Under the pieces are notes generated by a model, which worked only from the letters and a program-made list of their open reading frames with translations, did no database searches and was not told the origin of the DNA. Source: Favolaschia claudopus (taxonomy: Eukaryota; Basidiomycota; Agaricomycetes; Agaricales; Mycenaceae). Taken from it: DNA of 64,000 nt. Position 1 is the stretch's first letter. Each line of letters begins with the position of its first letter. Location of the stretch: positions 558,001 to 622,000 of the forward strand of contig JAWWNJ010000072.1 in NCBI GenBank assembly GCA_037176885.1, read 5' to 3'. Shown piece by piece: positions 41,865 through 52,867 of this stretch. The translations under genes were made by a program, and so were the position numbers.

Positions 41865-43222
41865 CTACTTTCGAGAATAATCTTCTTTTCCAATCGCTCG
41901 CCAGATCTCCCACTTGTTCTTCCCGGCCCATTTGCCTTCCCAAAGTTCAGCCACAAATACACCATTGCTCTGATACTCCGCTGATTGCTTTTCGATTTCC
42001 AAAGCCCTGTCGCGGTGGACAATCGCTTCCACAACAAGCCGTAATGGTCTGAGTTTTTCGGCAGGCTGTGATTTCTTTCGCTTCTTGAGAGCATTCTGTG
42101 AATCCTGAGCGACGGTGAAGAACGTAAAAAATCTGTCCTTGTCTCCGTTGAACTCGTTGCGGAGTTCATTAGCCAACCGCTCTCGACGGTTGACTGTGAT
42201 TTTGAGGGTCTGCCACAGAGGGTTGGCATCACGCCCTTCCTGAGGCCCATACAATTCCCTTATGCGTGCAACTTCGCCATTTTCCACCTGGGATATTACG
42301 TCTCGGAGCCCTTCTGCCTTCTTCAAGGCTTCAATGGTCAAGTTTCCGCTCAAAAGAATCGCTGAATCAGAGGAAGACGACAACGAGGTGCCAGAATTCG
42401 CAAGAGCAGGGGAAGGGTAGGTTTTGGAGGGCGCAGTTGTGGTGGATGGACCAGAAACACTGGCAGAGGGGATAGAAGAGCTGCCAATGGTCCCAAGATT
42501 GGCTGGAGCAGCACCCGAGTGGACCTAGAAAAGGAATAAATACAAAACATACAAAGCGGAATCAAATAACGCACTGTAAGAGCGACTTGGAGGTTGAATA
42601 GAGTCGCAAGAGCTTGGATATCTCCGTCTCCTGCTGATTTTATCAAAGCCTGCACAGTTTCGACATCCATTGGTTGTGCCATCTGGTGCGAACCCGCAAC
42701 AGATGACATAGGGTTGGCCGCAGTAGCGAGAGTTTGTTGAATAGCAGATTTAATACTAGGGAGGAGTGCTTTTTTCCCTCGTCAGCTTCACAATTCCAAT
42801 AATAAATTCAGTAGAAAAATCGTACTCTGAGGAGAAGGATTTGATAGCGTCTCCGAGACAAGCTGAAATTCCTGTCCAGATTTATCCTTTTCGGCCCACT
42901 CGGCTCCAAGAGAACGAAGGTGGTCCCACTGTCGTTTATTGATTTCCGTGTCGCGAGAGATAGGCCCAATAGAAGGTGCAGGAGGGAGAGACGACAGATC
43001 AATACTAAAATAGTCCGCAAGACGTTGTCTACGGATATCAACCGTTCCTGTTTTAACAAGAACCTTCTTCGGTAGGTCCTTATTCACAGCATCAATCCAG
43101 TAGTTCAGTTGAGCCCCCGAAGCACTGGTGAGCGATGCTGCGTCGAGGTCCGCGGGACGCGTCATCAGGTCAGCTCGAGGAGATGCTGATGGGAAAACCC
43201 CAAATGGGTTTATTTCGCTCAT
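41865..43222 (-). CDS. SAP-like protein convergent with the recombinase
   Basis: ATG at 43222 opens MSEINPFGVFPSASPRA. Residues about 25-60 (SASGAQLNYWIDAVNKDLPK, then TGTVDIRRQRLADYF) fit a SAP-type DNA-binding motif, a short helix-turn-helix fold that binds AT-rich DNA. Exon 1 joins across a 48-nt intron (A|GTACGA..GAG|GG) to a helical, Gln/Ser/Thr-rich middle (VQALIKSAGDGDIQALATLF), and a second intron near 42526-42573 leads to the last exon with basic patches (KKRKKSQPAEK) and a Trp-rich end (ELWEGKWAGKNKWEIWRAIG). All joins keep phase and the gene has no defects, about 400 aa. Family unknown beyond the SAP resemblance. The tight convergence suggests it works with the recombinase, perhaps as a DNA-binding accessory protein; that is inference. 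Confidence 0.65.
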
Positions 43223-43338
43223 CTTTGGGCCGACTCGGAGAAGAACTGGGTCAAGCAAGGGAGGGAGAAGAAGGAAGCAAGTAAGGTTGCTTGAAATTTT
43301 AGGAGATTTTACCAAGTCTCAGACATTGGCACAGCAAG

Positions 43339-43640
43339 GCTATTTAATATTCACTGTATACTGTAGTAAGATGTTTTGTACACAAGGTGTCCCAATTAAA
43401 ACAAGAAGAGGGGAGAGGCGTAGAAGGCAGAAGGGAAGGGAATAGTGGTACCATATGGACCCACCCCCCTAATCTGAACTTACTTACCTCTTTCGGCGTA
43501 CGACGACGGCGAACGATCGTCGAAAATGAAGTGCGCGGGGTCCCTGCCGATGGTGCCGGAGCCAAACACGACCACGTCGTGTCCCGAGACACGGTGCCGT
43601 AAGGAATTTCCTTTTTGGGCCGTGTCCCATAAAACCTAAG
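43339..43640 (-). repeat. 302-bp repeat E, copy 2 (inverted)
   Basis: Reverse complement of 37368-37669 with no difference seen by eye, including the poorly constrained intron-like part. It sits 117 bp upstream of the SAP-like gene start. Identity implies very recent duplication or gene conversion. Confidence 0.85.
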
Positions 43641-43719
43641 TTATTCTTAGTCTACGAGCTGTACTGAATCTTCCTGGCTGAGATGACCAGTGCATGAGAT
43701 GTCAGTAGATGCCAAACAT

Positions 43720-44209
43720 TATGTTCATAAAAAATTCACCACAAAAAACTACAAATTTGGCCCAAACCGATCAAATTTCCGGTTACTTTCTGTGATGACG
43801 AGTATGTTACTTTACCTGGATTCCTACAGTTTTGGACCCGCAATGGCTGCTTGAAGATGGTCATTTTGGTCATTTTTTGAATAAATCTGGCATTTTTCGG
43901 CCAAAATGGCCATCTTACAGCAACTATTACGGGCTCAAATCGGCAGCAAACTAAGTAAAGTCAGATATGACTGAGATCGTCTTTAGGAGTACTTTCATCC
44001 TATGATGCTTATTTTCCTGTAGGGTTCACCGCTGAAAAGTACAGTATAAAAAAACACATGAAAAAATTGACTGTGGCTCGATTACCATATATGGTAATTG
44101 GGTCGTTCGCTCAAAAATTTTCATTTCACTCCCCTGCACTTTGTTTGAGCCCAGAGACCACGTCAATGACTCGAAACGCCTTGTTGCATTGTTTTCTGCA
44201 GCCACTGTA
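43720..44209. mobile_element. MITE family D, decayed copy
   Basis: Right part matches the family-D element at 32146: ATTACCATATATGGTAAT (44081-44098), CACTTTGTTTGAGC, CGTCAATGACTCGAAACGCC and the end TTGTTGCATT...CCACTGTA. Central inverted words (GATGGTCATTTTGG / CCAAAATGGCCATC) are kept. The left end cannot be fixed. Confidence 0.65.
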
Positions 44210-44928
44210 AGTGGAGTGCAACCGCTTGCGGAGATTCGCCGACTCGGGAAACGTGGATCTCTTTGAATTGTTGTTGATACAGAGTACAGACTGTAGACGC
44301 GGATGTAGCAGTGCTAGTGCAAGATAATGCCATGTTAGGTGGAAATATTCCCTCCACTGGCACTGGAGAACTTGAAAGTTGACGGTGATGCGATGGTTGG
44401 GTGATGAAATTCGTTGGAAGTTCGAGTGTCGATGGCATCAATGTTTGGAAGCCTTTGAAAAGCTGTGCTTCGGGAGAAAACGGGCATCAATGGGTTGCAT
44501 CCGATGTGCTGCTTAGCTAATTATGAGGTTGGAGAGACCTTGTCAAGCAAGGTAATTTAATCGATTATTTCCAGAATATACTTTCAAAAGTGCTGTAGGT
44601 TGGATTCCCCGGTCTAAATTGGGGCTCTAGCGCTGAAAATAGTCCCGCAATGCATTTTTTCCCTCAAGTATGCCACTGATCTATATTTTAGGGGATTAAT
44701 CCTTGATAAAATACCAAGTTTACTCTCACCTCATGGACTTTGGAGGTCTTTAGTCCATCTTGAGTTGTTGGGAACCCTCAAAAGCGATTCTCAGTCTCAC
44801 TGAACATTATTTGAGCTGCAAAGAACATAACATCAATGATGTCGCACGAACTACGTAAGCTGAGAGCCAGCTACAAACACTGCCAAACTTTGGCTGAATT
44901 TGAGTTCCATTGATCTATGGTAAAAGAG
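44210..44928. other. No gene seen
   Basis: AT-rich spacer. A minus-strand frame with Thr/Ser-rich sequence (44163-44441) is not convincing. Confidence 0.3.
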
Positions 44929-45237
44929 TAGTCTCGTACACACGACCTTCATGACATCCCAAATTGGGAGCCCCGCAGATTTTTGGAGACAATGTTTGAG
45001 GTATATAGTGTAGGAGCTCCCTCAATTATTTTCAGATTTATTGCGTACCTTTGGGCAACATAGGAAAGGACGCAAACCTTCGGGGTCCTTGCCAGTGGCA
45101 GTGAAGACCGGTCTCTCAGGAATGCCGGGGTCCTAGTTTTGAGAGCTTGATGTCTTGCTCCGCGGCTGGTTCCAGCCCAGACCTTCATGACAGGGCTCCC
45201 AATTTGGGATGTCATGAAGGTCGTGTGTACGAGACTA
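44929..45237. mobile_element. Mutator-like MITE, 309 bp, 46-bp TIRs, 9-bp TSD
   Basis: TAGTCTCGTACACACGACCT through TTGGGAGCCC (46 bp) is mirrored exactly at the right end (45192-45237). Flanks GTAAAAGAG and GTGAAAGAG form a 9-bp duplication with one mismatch. Long perfect TIRs with 9-bp duplications are typical of MULEs. The perfect TIRs imply recent movement. Confidence 0.88.
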
Positions 45238-45299
45238 GTGAAAGAGGAGCCTCAGATACACACTACTTATATGAACAATGTAAGAATATGGCATTTTAT

Positions 45300-45480
45300 T
45301 GCCCCAGACCATCCTTAAGATTATGATTAAATACGGACACCATATCGTATCATAATCGTACTGTAATGTAATGCAACCGCTTGTATTCTCAGACCTTAAG
45401 ATTACGGGGAGACCCGTACTTAATCATGATTTTACGATTATATTTGATTATATTCTAATATACTCGTATTTATATCCAGC
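45300..45480. repeat. ATGATTAA/TAATCAT-rich stretch
   Basis: Words such as CCTTAAGATTA, CGGACAC, ATTATGATTAAATACGG and CCCGTACTTAATCATGATTT recur in direct and inverted orientation, pointing to a decayed inverted repeat. No gene. Confidence 0.4.
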
Positions 45481-45481
45481 T

Positions 45482-46330
45482 TTACTGCGGACGACATCGA
45501 AGGACGGGGCTAGGTCCACGCGTGCTAGACGTTGGTAGCACCGCGTCGCCGTCCTCGTTTGCGCTTCGAGCTACCTCTGGCCAGAAACCCCATGGACTCA
45601 TCCTCGATGCTTTACCTGAGACTGCTATTTGAATCTCTGGGGAAGGTGAGAAGGACGGGAGCAACGGCCGTTCTTCCGCGCTGCACAAAGACACTGAACA
45701 GGCAGACGACTCGTCAAAGCGCAGGCAGGAGCGAGACGTAGAATTGTAATGAGCGGGAGCGTGCTGGACCACGGAATGCTCGGGTGGAGGGTCGACGGGC
45801 AAGTCCCATCGAGCGGAGAGTGAGCGGAACATCGGCGGCGGGTGACAGGGTGTACACATTAGCTTGTCGTGCCCACCACCCATCCAGAGCCGACAAGGCG
45901 CCGTCTTGAAGAGAGACCGAGGAAATCGGCACGAGGGGCGGGGTCATACGAGACGAGGGTAGCGGAGGGGGAGGACGCCGATCCCGATCTTGATGATGCT
46001 GGACGTTAGCTTATCGAGGGACGCCATGCAGCGAGCTAGGAAGACGGCGGGCAGACGAGGACGATGCGGCCGCAGGACGATGTGGTCCCTGGTCCAAGAT
46101 CCTAACAGACGGCGCGGGGCGAGGTGGAAGTAATGTCGGCGGCGGCGGCGTCGTATCGATTGGTAAAGGTGCCCTGGGGTATTGCTGACGTATCATTCAG
46201 ACGGTGCCAACGGCGGGGAGATGAGGAGAGCCCAGGGCTCAAATCGTATCGTAGGGTAGCGAAACGGTCTATCGCATGGATGAAAGAGATGTTCGTAGAC
46301 GGAGGAATATTTGAAGAGGGGAGGTATGAT
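45482..46330 (-). CDS. Possible Pro/Ser-rich protein end, unknown
   Basis: Minus-strand frames give RWHRLNDTSAIPQGTFTNRY (about 46220-46150) and, further down, PPMFRSLSARWDLPVDPPP with a Ser-rich end at 45482. Composition looks coding and the two frames might be joined by an intron, but no domain is recognised and the upstream frames (46193-46643) are low-complexity. Uncertain. Confidence 0.3.
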
Positions 46331-46643
46331 TGAGATACAAATATATATCGAGCGAAGAACATACATGAGAGGAGGGGGTAGGCGGGGGAAGGAGGTACGT
46401 GAGGGGATATTGGTGGACAGAGCGGGGCGGAGCGTAGACGATGACCGGAGGGGGTGGATGACAGGGAAGAGATTCGGTCGTGAAGAGGAGAGAAGACATT
46501 CGCTCGTGAAGAGGAGGGTAGGAGTGGATCTGTAGATTACGTAGGAGTAGAAGGCGAAGACGAAGGTATGCATGGAAAGAACGGGTGGAGAGTTGTCGAG
46601 ACGGGAGAAGAATAGGTGGTATAGGTATAGGTAACAGAGACAT

Positions 46644-47020
46644 CAGTAAATTTGTACCAAGCGGGTTACAGCGGGCGGTGCGAATTCATGGACGTCGTTT
46701 ATCAATCAGCATCGAGGGAGGGGGATGCTATTCAGAATAACAACGGTCTAGAAAGAAGTCTCAGATCAGGAATGGGAAAGGTTATAGTGGAGTACACACC
46801 AGACATCTCCGTCTATCGAATAGTACGCTGGCGAAATGGCGAGAATTCCTTCATTAGACTTGGCTAAGGCAATGGCAGCTGGTCGCAAGGACCTAGAAGT
46901 CGCAATTATATAGCCTATCAGCAAGAGGAGACGGTCAGATACAGTCCAAGGGATATCTAATATTATTCTCAGGGAAAAACAGCGAGGTCTGGTGGAGAAA
47001 CACAATTATTGAGTAGGTAT
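46644..47020. other. Spacer
   Basis: No gene seen. Confidence 0.3.
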
Positions 47021-47450
47021 TCAAACAAGAAGTGCTTCATACAGGCCGTGTAATTCGACTTGTGCCCGAATTAGAGGAGCCATTGCGTTAAATACTGCCC
47101 AGCCATTCAGCGCCTCCAATTTAGGAGATCCTAGCTCATGATACACCTCAAATGCAAGGCCATTGAATAAGTCAGGTATCCAGCGAAGAGCTTCGCTGCG
47201 TGGGGTATCAATCAAACCACGAAGCGCGTCTATTGCTTCTTGGGCAACCGGAACGGCAAGATTCTCAAGGCCATAGTCTTGAGGCATATCAAAGACAACG
47301 TTGGGAGCCACACCCGAGGGAAGAATCCGACCCGGTTGTTTGCGAGTCTTCTGATTGTTGAAATAATCCAAAAACTCGTCCAGACCAACTTGGACTATCT
47401 TAGACCAAAGCCAGCGAAATAGATGCCTTGAGTAGAGTTAGAGAACTGAT
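47021..47450 (-). pseudogene. Integrase-family (rve-type) protein C-terminus
   Basis: Minus-strand reading WLWSKIVQVGLDEFLDYFNN, KTRKQPGRILPSGVAPN, VFDMPQDYGLENLAVPV and EAIDALRGLID matches the end of a multicopy basidiomycete family with an integrase-like core, where a W..IV...LD.F..Y.NN.K.R.Q P pattern follows the catalytic region. The end at 47021 (GLYEALLV) looks natural. The DDE core itself is not found upstream; minus-strand frames at 47480-47660 (SWSFDRNFNGRSLRDILEE) do not belong to it obviously. Probably a truncated copy. Confidence 0.6.
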
Positions 47451-47929
47451 ACAGGTTAAGCAAGAATCATCACCTATGAATTAAATTTCCCGGGATGAGA
47501 TGGATACGTCCTTCTTCAAGAATATCGCGAAGGCTGCGACCATTGAAGTTGCGGTCAAATGACCAGGCAGACTCAATAGAGATATTACTCGAACTCTTGA
47601 CAGAGACAGTAGGCGGCCAGTCGACTATACTGAGTCGCGGAGCAAACTCTTGCCTGTTCAGAATAAGTTAATAAGTAATGTGGAAACGAGTTGACGCACC
47701 GTAGTGTTGTCTGGAATGCAGCAAGCCAGCCAAGCTCGCTTCCACCCTCAAACGTGACTTGAACTGAGACTGCTGCAGAGATATCATGTATAAGAAACTT
47801 GTAAAATAATCAACCGGTTACAGTGACAGGGAGGGTACCTTTGTACTTGTGTTCAAAGTACGTCTTATTTCAATGAGCTAAAAACCAACGGTGTTGCTAA
47901 AACTGTGGCGGCAGCTTTCTTTGAATGGT

Positions 47930-48796
47930 GTTGCATATGTTGCAAAGCGTTGCTATACCCTCGGAGACGGATCTCCTGTCTCTATTCTCGCCAATAGAGA
48001 CCAACTCGTCAAGGAAGGTGTCACCCTTGGTCGGGCTGAATTTTTCCTCGACCATTTCAACTCCGAATGTGCATATGAAGCGGTAGAAATTGCAGGTAAT
48101 CGGGCACCTTCTACAGATTAACCGTTGGCTCAGTTCCTGTTTTATTAGGCTTCGATGTTATGGACTTTCTCATTGCTCGGGAGGGTGTTGCTAGTTTGGC
48201 GGAATCTTTTGTCCCGTCCCCAGCATCTGGCATCACCTCCACAGATTATTCCAGTCTGACACCGGCAGAGAAAGACGAACTTACTACAGACAGTAATACT
48301 ATATCTTCGATTACCTGGCTGCTAGAGAGGGAGCGAGGGGATGTTCAGCTGCGCAAGTACTCTGGTACTCTTGATCACCCCAAATACTCTGACAAGCAGG
48401 GTGCGACTATCAACGCATTCCAACATTTTGTCTATTTGTACTCGAAGAAGACACTGGTTCTGGCAGATATACAGGGTGCGTTGAATTCCCAGCTTCGGAG
48501 TTTGAACAGATCTAATGCTCTTTCCATAGCATCAGAAAGTCACAGTCGTCTGAGTCAGAATGCTGTCTTGTTTGATCTTATGTCTCACACAGCCAACCGG
48601 TGCGTACCATAAACATGTTTATAATTTATTGTTGATTCGCTTCAGCGAGAGTGGGGCTGGAGACCACGGTGATTTGGGAATCAAGACCTTTGTCAATCAA
48701 CATGAATGCTTCCAGAAATGTGTTGCATTGAATCTAGAGGCTCTCAAGACACCAGAGAACGAGGAGGATGCTCAGGAGGAGGAAGAGTCTGGCTAA
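47930..48796 (+). pseudogene. Alpha-type (eEF2K/MHCK-like) protein kinase, C-terminal domain
   Basis: Four exons read in phase: GVAYVAKRCYTLGDGSP (with the VAK lysine expected to bind ATP), DVMDFLIAREG; after an intron at about 48095-48149, the core AFQHFVYLYSKKTLVLADIQ; after a second (48475-48529), AVLFDLMSHTANR; after a third (48600-48646), SGAGDHGDLGIKTFVNQHEC followed by FQKC, ending TAA 48796. The S..L.ADIQG, LxDPxxHT and G..GI..F...H.CN..C pattern is diagnostic of alpha kinases, including the zinc-binding His/Cys. The exon chain is intact, but the sequence upstream of 47900 lacks the N-terminal part, so the gene is truncated or its upstream exons were not found. A complementary N-terminal half lies at 3.7-5.0 kb. 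Confidence 0.75.
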
Positions 48797-48849
48797 ATTT
48801 ACTATATCCCGGACGGCATTCAACTGCCGGCTGAATCTACCTTCGTATT

Positions 48850-50150
48850 CAACATACTTGCAGTAAATAAATGTGCTACAACTTGCAAAACTCGCTGTTT
48901 TTTGGCGGGAATCGTGTCAGAGATTATCTTGATCATTATGAACGTGAAACCACCTCAAACAGTTGTCAGACTGTTTCTGTGTCGCCGCAAAGCGAAGCAT
49001 CAGAGGGCCTAACGCGATCACATGACTCGGCAGTTGTCGGCCGTGATACGATCGAAACTTATTTTTTCACTCCCTTATGCATTTAAGCAAGTTTTTATAT
49101 GATAGATATTGCTCACTACTATAACAGCAGCATATATACACTACTTATCTTAGCACCAAAGCGCCCATGGCAAATCGGCACTGGGTTTTGTGTGCGAGGT
49201 GACCTGGTACAGCCACTCGGGCACCTTCCCGAAACGGCTGATGACAGGAATCAAAAATCAAAATCAACCGCGGCCTTCCCGCCAACCGTACCCGTTAGGC
49301 ACGGAGTCGGAGGATCGCATCTCACGGCGAAATTGTCGTCAGAGGATGAAAAAAGAATTCAGGTGAGCACATTTCAATTTTTGATTCGTTGCCGTGGAGG
49401 TCGTTGATTGTCACGGTCACGCTATGCGTGACTTGATGATCATTTTTTCTTTGCTTCTGACCGTCAGCCTTGGCTTTGACACTTGTGATTTTGCGCAATT
49501 CGACAAAAGCGCAGCATTGGACAATGATTTTGGCACATAGTTATGAGTTTGATACTCTTGGGTAGTAGATATGTATGGAATGATTCCACAGCACAAGAAT
49601 TGGATCGGAAAGATAAGTGCAAATGCAAAGTCTAGGCAAGTTTTGTCCGAGGGCACACAACAAACATAAACAGATTTGCGTGCTGCAACATTTTCACAGC
49701 TGAAAGTCATATTTTGAAGGGCAGTTGCTTCCAAACTGTCTGTAACTACAAGATAAGACAGTGAACTAGTATTATGCGTCATTCGTGTACCTTCCAACAG
49801 TTTCATTCGAACCAAAACCACAATTTCAACAATTCTGGCTAAGATCTTTGCATGCACCTTTTCTTGCCAATATTGCAGGTTGAAGGTCATACAAAAGGCT
49901 GCTCAGGGTACCCCTAACTCTGAACAACTACCATATCACACCACAATCACCCTACATGCGTCTCAAACAGGGATTTGGTTATATTCTCTGCATTATTCAC
50001 AGTCAAACTATTGCAAACCGAGGCACTCTCGAATTTGTGCAGACTCCTGGTCAACGTATACAACGGCAATCTTCTTCAAACCCATACGGGGTAAATGGAA
50101 CATACCAAACTACAATATAGGATACAAGTTCCGTGAGAAAAACACGTGAC
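48850..50150. other. No convincing gene
   Basis: A 157-codon minus-strand frame (49417-49890) and short plus-strand frames show no motif. No clear repeat. Confidence 0.3.
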
Positions 50151-50448
50151 CGCGTCAAAATAGCACAATTTCCGGTTACTTTCTGTGATGACGAGTATGA
50201 CTGAGGTCGTATTTGCGAGTACTTTTGACCTATGAAGACCGTTTCTCGGTGGGGTGTAGCGCTGAAAAGTGCCCTGTTAATAAATCCCTTGAAAAATTCA
50301 TTACAATCGAATTACTATATATGGTCGTGGGGTAAGCTGCCTAAAAAAGTCATTTCACCCGTATTCCATGTCCAGAACTTTGTTTGCGTCAAAAGACACA
50401 CTGAATGCCCCAGAACCGCTTGGTGCAGTTTTAATGGCGCCCACTGTA
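50150..50448. mobile_element. MITE family D, right-half relic
   Basis: Shares with 43720-44209 the words TTTCCGGTTACTTTCTGTGATGACGAGTATG (shown shortened: TTTCCGGTTACTTTCTGTGA), GCGCTGAAAAGTGC, a decayed palindrome ATTACTATATATGGT (50311-50325), ACTTTGTTTGCGTC and the end CGCCCACTGTA. Confidence 0.65.
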
Positions 50449-50449
50449 G

Positions 50450-51410
50450 TCTCAATCTCGAATCAGTATTCTCATTGTATCAACTTTCAACGCACATCGA
50501 CCATTGGGGCAAAATTATTTCGCCGCGTCGAGTTGGCGCGGCGGTCGTGCGGCGCCTCTGCGGCGGGTGACTCGGTACCTCAAGACATAACAACCATGTA
50601 TCTGGATCTGCTGTCAACGGCAGTCGGCTGGTCGCTGTGCTGAAAATTCCTACGTCCGCTCGTGGTTGAATGCATCGACTCGATTTTCTTGTGGAACTGG
50701 CAACTTGCTGTCAAAAAGCGCTGATATCAGGGCCCCCAAACTCAAAATAGGCAGCATTTGTGTTGCAGCAATTAAACTGGCCTGGCTAACGATACAACTG
50801 ACTTGGTTCATTGGCCAATCTTTTTACTTCCAGGGAAGACCGTCCATCCCTCGCAGACTACCCAATGATGATACAGACAATGTGAATGAATCCTGTCATT
50901 CTGCGCACCTGCGCCCCTCGCGGCTGGATCGAAGGGTTTTAGCCCCCTGGTCGTTACATTCAGTATTCTCCGTGTTGAGTCAGCTAAGTGAATTATCTCA
51001 ATGCAAAGATGTGAGAAAGCTCATATTGTTTATCAGAAACTAAACCAGAGCTGGGATGTACACTTGGACCCCATACCAAGTTTGCGATTGCAAATTCAAT
51101 ATCAAGGATGCGAAAATCCGGTGACTGAGAAGGTAAATTTCCTGACAAGATGGAGAACTGCCGGCACCTACTTCCTTTTCAAATATTTTCAGCTGTCTAG
51201 GTCCTGGACTCTAGGAATTTTCTATGTGGCTCCAACACTGATATGTTTCACATTGTTTTCAGCCCGCGCCTGTTCTAGTTCGCGAATTCCTCTTTCTACG
51301 CCAATCGAATTCACGCAGACTATAGCAAGTACGGTACACAACGGCCGAGGCTCAACCCTAATTCGAGATACAAGTCCTGTTTCCACACTGGCAGGCTAGC
51401 ACTACTAGTA
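50450..51410. other. No convincing gene
   Basis: Plus-strand frames (50666-51043, 51001-51399) overlap without domains. Confidence 0.3.
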
Positions 51411-51413
51411 GTA

Positions 51414-51600
51414 GCAGTTTTACTAGCAGAAAGCAGAGAACTTTAATATAAGTATGCTGAAAGCATGTACTTTGATACAATAAATGATTTTTTTTTATCT
51501 CACTAGTAGTAGCAGTTTTACTAGCAAAAAGCAGAGAACTTTCTTTAATATATGCCGAAAGCATGTACCTTAATACAATAAATCATTTTTTTTCATCTCA
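51414..51600 (+). repeat. Tandem duplication, two units of about 90-99 bp
   Basis: ACTAGTAGTAGCAGTTTTAC begins each unit (51414 and 51502); both continue AAGCAGAGAACTTT, GAAAGCATGTAC and AATACAATAAAT, then a T-run and ATCTCA. The units differ by a few substitutions and one short insertion. Confidence 0.9.
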
Positions 51601-52860
51601 AGCAAGGTGTCTTCCGACTGCGTCGGAGCTTCCTAGTTCGATTAAATATGATTATTCTACCATTATAATACATTACGATACCCTTACAATTAAATATGGG
51701 CCGAATCCTTAGGCCCTGTTCGGGATCCCAAATTAAAATCTCAATTACGATTTTCCCCCAGCCAAACGACGAATTACGGCCCAAACACCTAAAAAGGTAA
51801 ACACCCAACTTCACAATTCTTTATATTTCTCAGGAAATCCTCATTGGATCATACGCATAGAAGCTACGGGCCCCTTGGAACCAATTCGACGTGGGCAAAC
51901 ACTTGCCAAACCCTGCCCAAACCTTCGAGTAAAGACGAACCTGCCTGAAATTGGTGGCATACTCACGTCATGCCCGACCGTCGCGGTTGTCTCTGCTTTA
52001 GGGCCTCGGTGTAAATTATCCTCTTCTAAATTTACTGTAACTTCAATCAATCTTTTCCCCAAATCCGACAACTTGCCGTTCCGAGTCGTTGAAAAGGGGC
52101 GTCGGCTCACCCGATGTTCGGCGCGTACCGTACGGAAGGAGACTCATTAGCACATATCGTTTCCAATGGAATGGAAGCTTTACAAAATCGCAGGACTGAC
52201 GAAATCGAAGTCCCATGCCGAAAATCTCGTGGTATGTTTTTGCGCTTCGATAGGCTTCGATTGAGTTCCAAACTATGATCCACGGCGCTCACACAAGGTT
52301 TGAGGAGACGTTCACAGTTATATTTATGATGCTTCAGAGAACTAGAACCTATCTTCCAATCTCCAAACTCCTCGCACTTACGGTGAGCACACCGGTTTGA
52401 CTCTCATCTCGAACCTCTCGAATAATTGGGTGCGACTGCAATACTCACACAGCTGTTAGGGGTGTCGCAATCGAATACGCTTGACGGTTGAGACTCTCCC
52501 GGAACTCGCACGACGTTTCAATTGGCGCCTACCCGCGCACACGACATTACGGCGGTCTCGAACGTGATCGGTGACCTCGCCTGCTTAGCCGCGATGCGGG
52601 CTAAAATAAGGGTCGTGAACGGGACTCGATTATATGCAACCACCCCGCGATCTGGTAGCGGAGAGGGTGAGAAGTGGAGTGGAGCTAAATGCGCAGCCGA
52701 TTGAGAGTAGATTTTTTTTTCTCAAGTTTTCAAGGTCGGCATGGCACTGACGGCGAAGACGATGTGATCTGACAATGGAAGACGCTCACGATTTTCCGGC
52801 GCTATGGACATGAGGACACTCATAAATATAACAGCTCACCACTGCATTGCAGATTGGCCA
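51601..52860. other. Intergenic
   Basis: No gene supported. The last 150 bp are presumably the promoter region of the membrane-protein gene. Confidence 0.3.
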
Positions 52861-52867
52861 CCCAACG

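Noticed and set aside
46311..46535. Plus-strand Arg/Gly-rich frame
   Set aside because: Low-complexity G-rich DNA; opposite-strand reading is equally open and neither shows a domain.
49417..49890. 157-codon minus-strand open frame
   Set aside because: No recognisable domain, uneven composition, no neighbouring exons; likely chance.
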